Position numbers and translations under genes: made by a program. A stretch of 64,000 bases of DNA, from contig PBYU01000021.1 in NCBI GenBank assembly GCA_002730035.1, forward strand, positions 52,597 to 116,596, given 5' to 3'. The notes below the pieces were generated by a model, which saw only the letters and a list, made by a program, of their open reading frames with translations, was not told the DNA's origin and ran no database searches. Source of the stretch: Gammaproteobacteria bacterium (GTDB lineage Bacteria; Pseudomonadota; Gammaproteobacteria; Pseudomonadales; Pseudohongiellaceae). Below, piece after piece: positions 61,094 to 64,000 of this stretch; position 1 is the first letter of the stretch, and each line of letters opens with the position of its first letter.

Positions 61094-61106
61094 CTGCTTA
61101 GTCAAC

Positions 61107-61622
61107 ATGTCTGAATTTCACACACTGCTCACCGATGAGGAAGCCACTATCGACTTCGGTAAACGGCTCGCCGCGGCGACTTTTTGCCCGGGGAGTAATA
61201 GCAAGTTGGCGCCCGAATCTGGTGCGGGCGTACCCTCGACCGGCGGTGTGTTACATCTGCTGGGTGAGCTGGGCGCCGGCAAAACCACTCTCACCCGGGG
61301 AATCATGCGTGGTTATGGCTATACAGGGGCCGTAAAAAGCCCTACCTATACGCTCGTTGAGCCCTATGAGTTTGCGCAATGCCGCATTTACCATTTCGAC
61401 CTGTATCGACTGTCAGATCCGCAAGAAGTCAATTATCTGGGTATCGAAGACTATTTCGATGATTCGAATCTCTGCATTATCGAGTGGGCAGATAAGGGTG
61501 CGCAGCTGATTCCAGCAGCGGATTTGGTTCTGCAACTCGAGACCGAAGGAACGGGACGCCGCTTGAGGTGTCAAACTTTCTCCGACAAAGGCCTGCAGAT
61601 AGCCAAAAGATTGTGGCAATAA
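61107..61622 (+). CDS. tsaE: tRNA N6-threonylcarbamoyladenosine biosynthesis ATPase
   Basis: From ATG 61107 the 171-residue protein has the P-loop GELGAGKTT at residues 53-61, then SPTYTLVEPYE and IYHFDLYRLSDPQEVNYLGIEDYF and IIEWADKG, the TsaE signature. TsaE works with TsaB and TsaD to add threonylcarbamoyl to A37 of ANN-decoding tRNAs. It follows nnr by 13 bases and precedes amiB, as in E. coli. A loop of about 12 residues after FCPGSN is somewhat longer than usual. Confidence 0.94.
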   Translation: MSEFHTLLTDEEATIDFGKRLAAATFCPGSNSKLAPESGAGVPSTGGVLHLLGELGAGKTTLTRGIMRGYGYTGAVKSPTYTLVEPYEFAQCRIYHFDLYRLSDPQEVNYLGIEDYFDDSNLCIIEWADKGAQLIPAADLVLQLETEGTGRRLRCQTFSDKGLQIAKRLWQ

Positions 61623-61707
61623 GGCCGAAATCTATAGACAACGTGGACTGTGGCCGTTGCAACCACAGCCGGGTATAAGTAATCGGAAAGGGAATGCTGC
61701 AAGATTC

Positions 61708-63216
61708 ATGAATTTACGTCATCACAAATCCACATTTATTGCGGTTCTCATGCTGAGCACGATGGCCACGCCTGCTCTGTTTGCGGCGAGCATCGACGAA
61801 ATCAGAATGTGGCGGGCACCGGATCATACCCGGCTCGTGTTCGATCTAAGCGATGGCGTCCAATACAGCCTGTTCACGCTCGATAATCCATATCGGGTGG
61901 TTATCGATATCGCGGATTCTGAATTGAATGATGATTTTTCCGGGTTGGATTTTAGCGATAGCCCAATTAGCGAGTTGCGCAGTGGTATTCGAGAAGGCGA
62001 CGATCTGCGCATTGTGCTGGATCTTACCGCCGAGGTGAATCCATCCAGTTTTACACTGCTGCCTAACAGTGAGTTGGGCGATCGCCTTGTGGTCGATCTT
62101 TATGATCTTGGCGCTCCGGTTTCCAGCACTCCCATTACCCTTACTCCGGCTCCGGATCGCAGTCAGGACAGGCGTGAGATTGTAGTCGCAATCTCTGCCG
62201 GTCATGGAGGAGAGGACCCGGGTAGCATCGGTTACGATGGACATATTAAAGAGAAGAATGTCACGCTGGCAATTTCCAGGGCTTTGTTCAATCGGTTGGA
62301 GAACATACCCGGCTATCGCCCCATCATGATTCGGGAGAGCGACTACTATGTCGAACTGCAGCGTCGTCCTCAAATTGCCCGCGAACATCGTGCCGATTTA
62401 CTGGTGGCGATACATGTAGACTGGTATCGCAATAGCAGAGCGAGCGGCGTAACCATCTATGCCTTGTCCGGTGACCGGGCAGATCGGGAAAACGCGCGGC
62501 GAGTCACCGAGAAAGAGAACAGCTCTGACCTGCTCGGGGGTGTGGGAGGCGATCTGACGCTAGGTGGTCTGGATGACGATGTGGCACTCACGCTGGTGTC
62601 GCTGCAGATGGCCTGGAGCATGGAACAGAGCCTGGTAGCTGGAACCAGTATCCTGGCCACACTCGATGGGGTGACACGACTGCGGCGCGACAAGGTGCAG
62701 CAGGCCTCATTACAGGTGCTTAACTCGCCGGACATCCCTTCGATTCTCATTGAGACGGGTTACCTGACCAACCCGGCTGAGGCACGCAAGCTAAACTCGT
62801 CGAGTTTCCAGAGGCAGATGGCGGCAGCCCTGGCCCAGGGAATCATGAACTACTTCTATGATGCGCCTCCGGTCGGATCGCTGGTAGCCTGGCAGAAAGC
62901 CAACGGCGTCAATCCCGGTTCCTATACGGTCAAGAAGAACGATAACCTGTCTGAGATTGCTGAGCGCTTCGGTATTTCTCTGGCAGAATTAAAGTCGGTT
63001 AACAAGCTACGCTCAAATACTATTCATGTCGGTCAGATTCTCGCGCTACCCGGCGGAAATTCCTTGCCAGTGGAGGAGCACACGATTCGGCGCGGCGAGA
63101 CACTCTCCGAAATAGCCGCTCAGTATCGGGTCAGCCTGTCCAGTCTGAGACAAGCCAACGACATTGCGGACGATCGCATCATGATTGGACAGATATTGAA
63201 AATCCCGACTATCTGA
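61708..63216 (+). CDS. amiB: N-acetylmuramoyl-L-alanine amidase with AMIN and two LysM domains
   Basis: From ATG 61708 the 502-residue protein has a signal peptide (to LFAAS), an AMIN domain (SIDEIRMWRAPDHTRLVFDLSD...DLRIVLDLTAEVNPSSF) that targets the septal envelope, an Amidase_3 catalytic domain with the zinc residues in ISAGHGGEDPGS and LLVAIHVDW and the catalytic Glu in IPSILIETGYLTNPAEA, and two C-terminal LysM repeats (YTVKKNDNLSEIAERFGISLAELKSVN; HTIRRGETLSEIAAQYRVSLSSLRQAN). It splits septal murein in daughter-cell separation, activated by EnvC or NlpD. AmiB rather than AmiC because of gene order and LysM. Confidence 0.94.
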   Translation: MNLRHHKSTFIAVLMLSTMATPALFAASIDEIRMWRAPDHTRLVFDLSDGVQYSLFTLDNPYRVVIDIADSELNDDFSGLDFSDSPISELRSGIREGDDLRIVLDLTAEVNPSSFTLLPNSELGDRLVVDLYDLGAPVSSTPITLTPAPDRSQDRREIVVAISAGHGGEDPGSIGYDGHIKEKNVTLAISRALFNRLENIPGYRPIMIRESDYYVELQRRPQIAREHRADLLVAIHVDWYRNSRASGVTIYALSGDRADRENARRVTEKENSSDLLGGVGGDLTLGGLDDDVALTLVSLQMAWSMEQSLVAGTSILATLDGVTRLRRDKVQQASLQVLNSPDIPSILIETGYLTNPAEARKLNSSSFQRQMAAALAQGIMNYFYDAPPVGSLVAWQKANGVNPGSYTVKKNDNLSEIAERFGISLAELKSVNKLRSNTIHVGQILALPGGNSLPVEEHTIRRGETLSEIAAQYRVSLSSLRQANDIADDRIMIGQILKIPTI

Positions 63217-63325
63217 ACAAAGCCCACGTACTTAGCGACCCTAGCTTTACTCCTAACCGAACAATGGGAATTCATTTCCAGGGTGCTACAATGCTGGATC
63301 AGTTTGTCGTCCTGCATCTCGCCAC

Positions 63326-64000
63326 ATGAACCGAATTAATCGTCTCAGTCAGAGACTCGCCAACCAGATCGCCGCCGGTGAAGTTGTCGAGCGGCCGGCT
63401 TCGGTGATCAAAGAATTACTGGAAAACAGCCTCGATGCCGATGCTACCCGATTGGACATCGATATCGAGCAGGGCGGAGTGAAACTGATACGCGTTAGGG
63501 ACAACGGTGCCGGAATCCACAAGGATGACCTCGCGCTGGCTCTTAGCCGTCATGCCACATCCAAGATCGCGGAGCTCGATGACCTGGAGAACATAAGTAG
63601 TCTCGGGTTCCGCGGCGAAGCGCTGGCCAGTATCAGTTCCGTGTCACGACTGGCCATGGCATCCAAAGCCGAGTCGGATTCCGCTAGCGAAGGCTGGAAA
63701 GTAGAGACCGAGGGCCAGGATATGCAAGCGAGCCTGTCGACCGTAGCCCACCCCCAGGGCACCACTGTGGAAGTACGTGATCTTTTTTTTAACACACCGG
63801 CCCGCAAGAAATTTTTGAGAACCCAGAAGACTGAATTTTCTCGTATCGATGAAGTGATGAAACGCATCGCGCTGAGTCGCTTCGATGTTCAATTTACCCT
63901 GCAACATAATCAGCGCACTATTCACAAATTATTGGCCGCTAATACAAATCAGCAACAACAGCGGCGGGTTGCGCTGGTGTGCGGCCCGGCCTTCATGGAG
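63326..64000 (+). CDS. mutL: DNA mismatch repair protein MutL, N-terminal part
   Basis: The gene runs off the window end; 225 codons are visible. The GHKL ATPase motifs are all present: [41 protein letters not shown] and [15 protein letters not shown]. MutL couples MutS mismatch recognition to MutH or nick-directed excision. It follows amiB in the standard gammaproteobacterial order. Confidence 0.95.
   Translation, partial: MNRINRLSQRLANQIAAGEVVERPASVIKELLENSLDADATRLDIDIEQGGVKLIRVRDNGAGIHKDDLALALSRHATSKIAELDDLENISSLGFRGEALASISSVSRLAMASKAESDSASEGWKVETEGQDMQASLSTVAHPQGTTVEVRDLFFNTPARKKFLRTQKTEFSRIDEVMKRIALSRFDVQFTLQHNQRTIHKLLAANTNQQQQRRVALVCGPAFME

Overview
The window is a 64 kb piece of a gammaproteobacterial chromosome, probably from a free-living marine or aquatic heterotroph. 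The gene order nnr-tsaE-amiB-mutL at the right end is a classic gammaproteobacterial housekeeping cluster, and homodimeric-type aceE, mpl, CysK, TonB-dependent receptors, many signal-peptide-bearing proteins and several glutathione-linked enzymes agree with this. No rRNA or tRNA gene was seen. Base composition is moderate through most of the window, but about 36.2-40.4 kb is visibly more AT-rich.

Layout. 0-11 kb: mpl (murein recycling), a LON-substrate-domain protein, a trypsin-like protease, envelope proteins, a Prx5-type peroxiredoxin, an M48 lipoprotein protease, a dienelactone hydrolase, a DASS anion transporter, a compact GGDEF protein and a Nudix hydrolase. 11-16.6 kb: a TonB receptor, then a nitronate monooxygenase-like gene, an SDR, an alpha/beta hydrolase and a DUF6265 protein. 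16.8-19.4 kb: a lemA-DUF2207 operon whose DUF2207 gene is cut by one in-frame amber codon. 19.5-25 kb: aldehyde dehydrogenase, VOC and DUF1801 genes, a YiiX-like hydrolase, a degenerate S41-like protein, a GST and a secreted protein of unknown function. 25-35.5 kb: a quinoprotein dehydrogenase, CysK, an HCCA isomerase, an OprC/NosA-like TonB receptor, a TPR protein, an exported peroxiredoxin with an in-frame UGA at the peroxidatic position, a DUF3014 protein and a mercaptopyruvate sulfurtransferase.

36-40.4 kb looks like the decayed remains of a chromosomal integron. It holds an IntI-type integrase lacking its central catalytic part, an XRE antitoxin beside the tail of a RelE-like toxin, an AT-rich RsgA paralogue, at least two and perhaps four attC-like imperfect palindromes, a broken IS110-family transposase and a small cytochrome c that may be a cassette gene.

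40.6-54.5 kb: an IorAB-like molybdenum hydroxylase, an iron-containing alcohol dehydrogenase, a sigma-like GST, a TraB-like protein, lipoproteins, TPR proteins, an FMN-binding glutamate-synthase-like enzyme, a DUF481 outer-membrane protein, a SixA-cytochrome c-ChaN cluster and a DUF4159 protein. 54.5-64 kb: a secreted double-VOC protein, orphan aceE, a DUF2059-like protein, a MarR regulator and nnr-tsaE-amiB-mutL (mutL runs off the end).

The strongest unusual signal is the exported selenoprotein peroxiredoxin at 32983-33525. TGA lies exactly where the peroxidatic cysteine belongs, the same frame continues as the rest of the domain, and a 6-bp hairpin with a GU-containing loop lies 16-32 nt downstream, as a bacterial SECIS requires. 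Other oddities are the integron remains, the amber codon in DUF2207, a 42-bp perfect palindrome upstream of cysK, a 19-bp stop-codon-rich motif shared by two unrelated gene ends and a 14-bp motif present three times. All assignments were made by reading the sequence; no database search was run.
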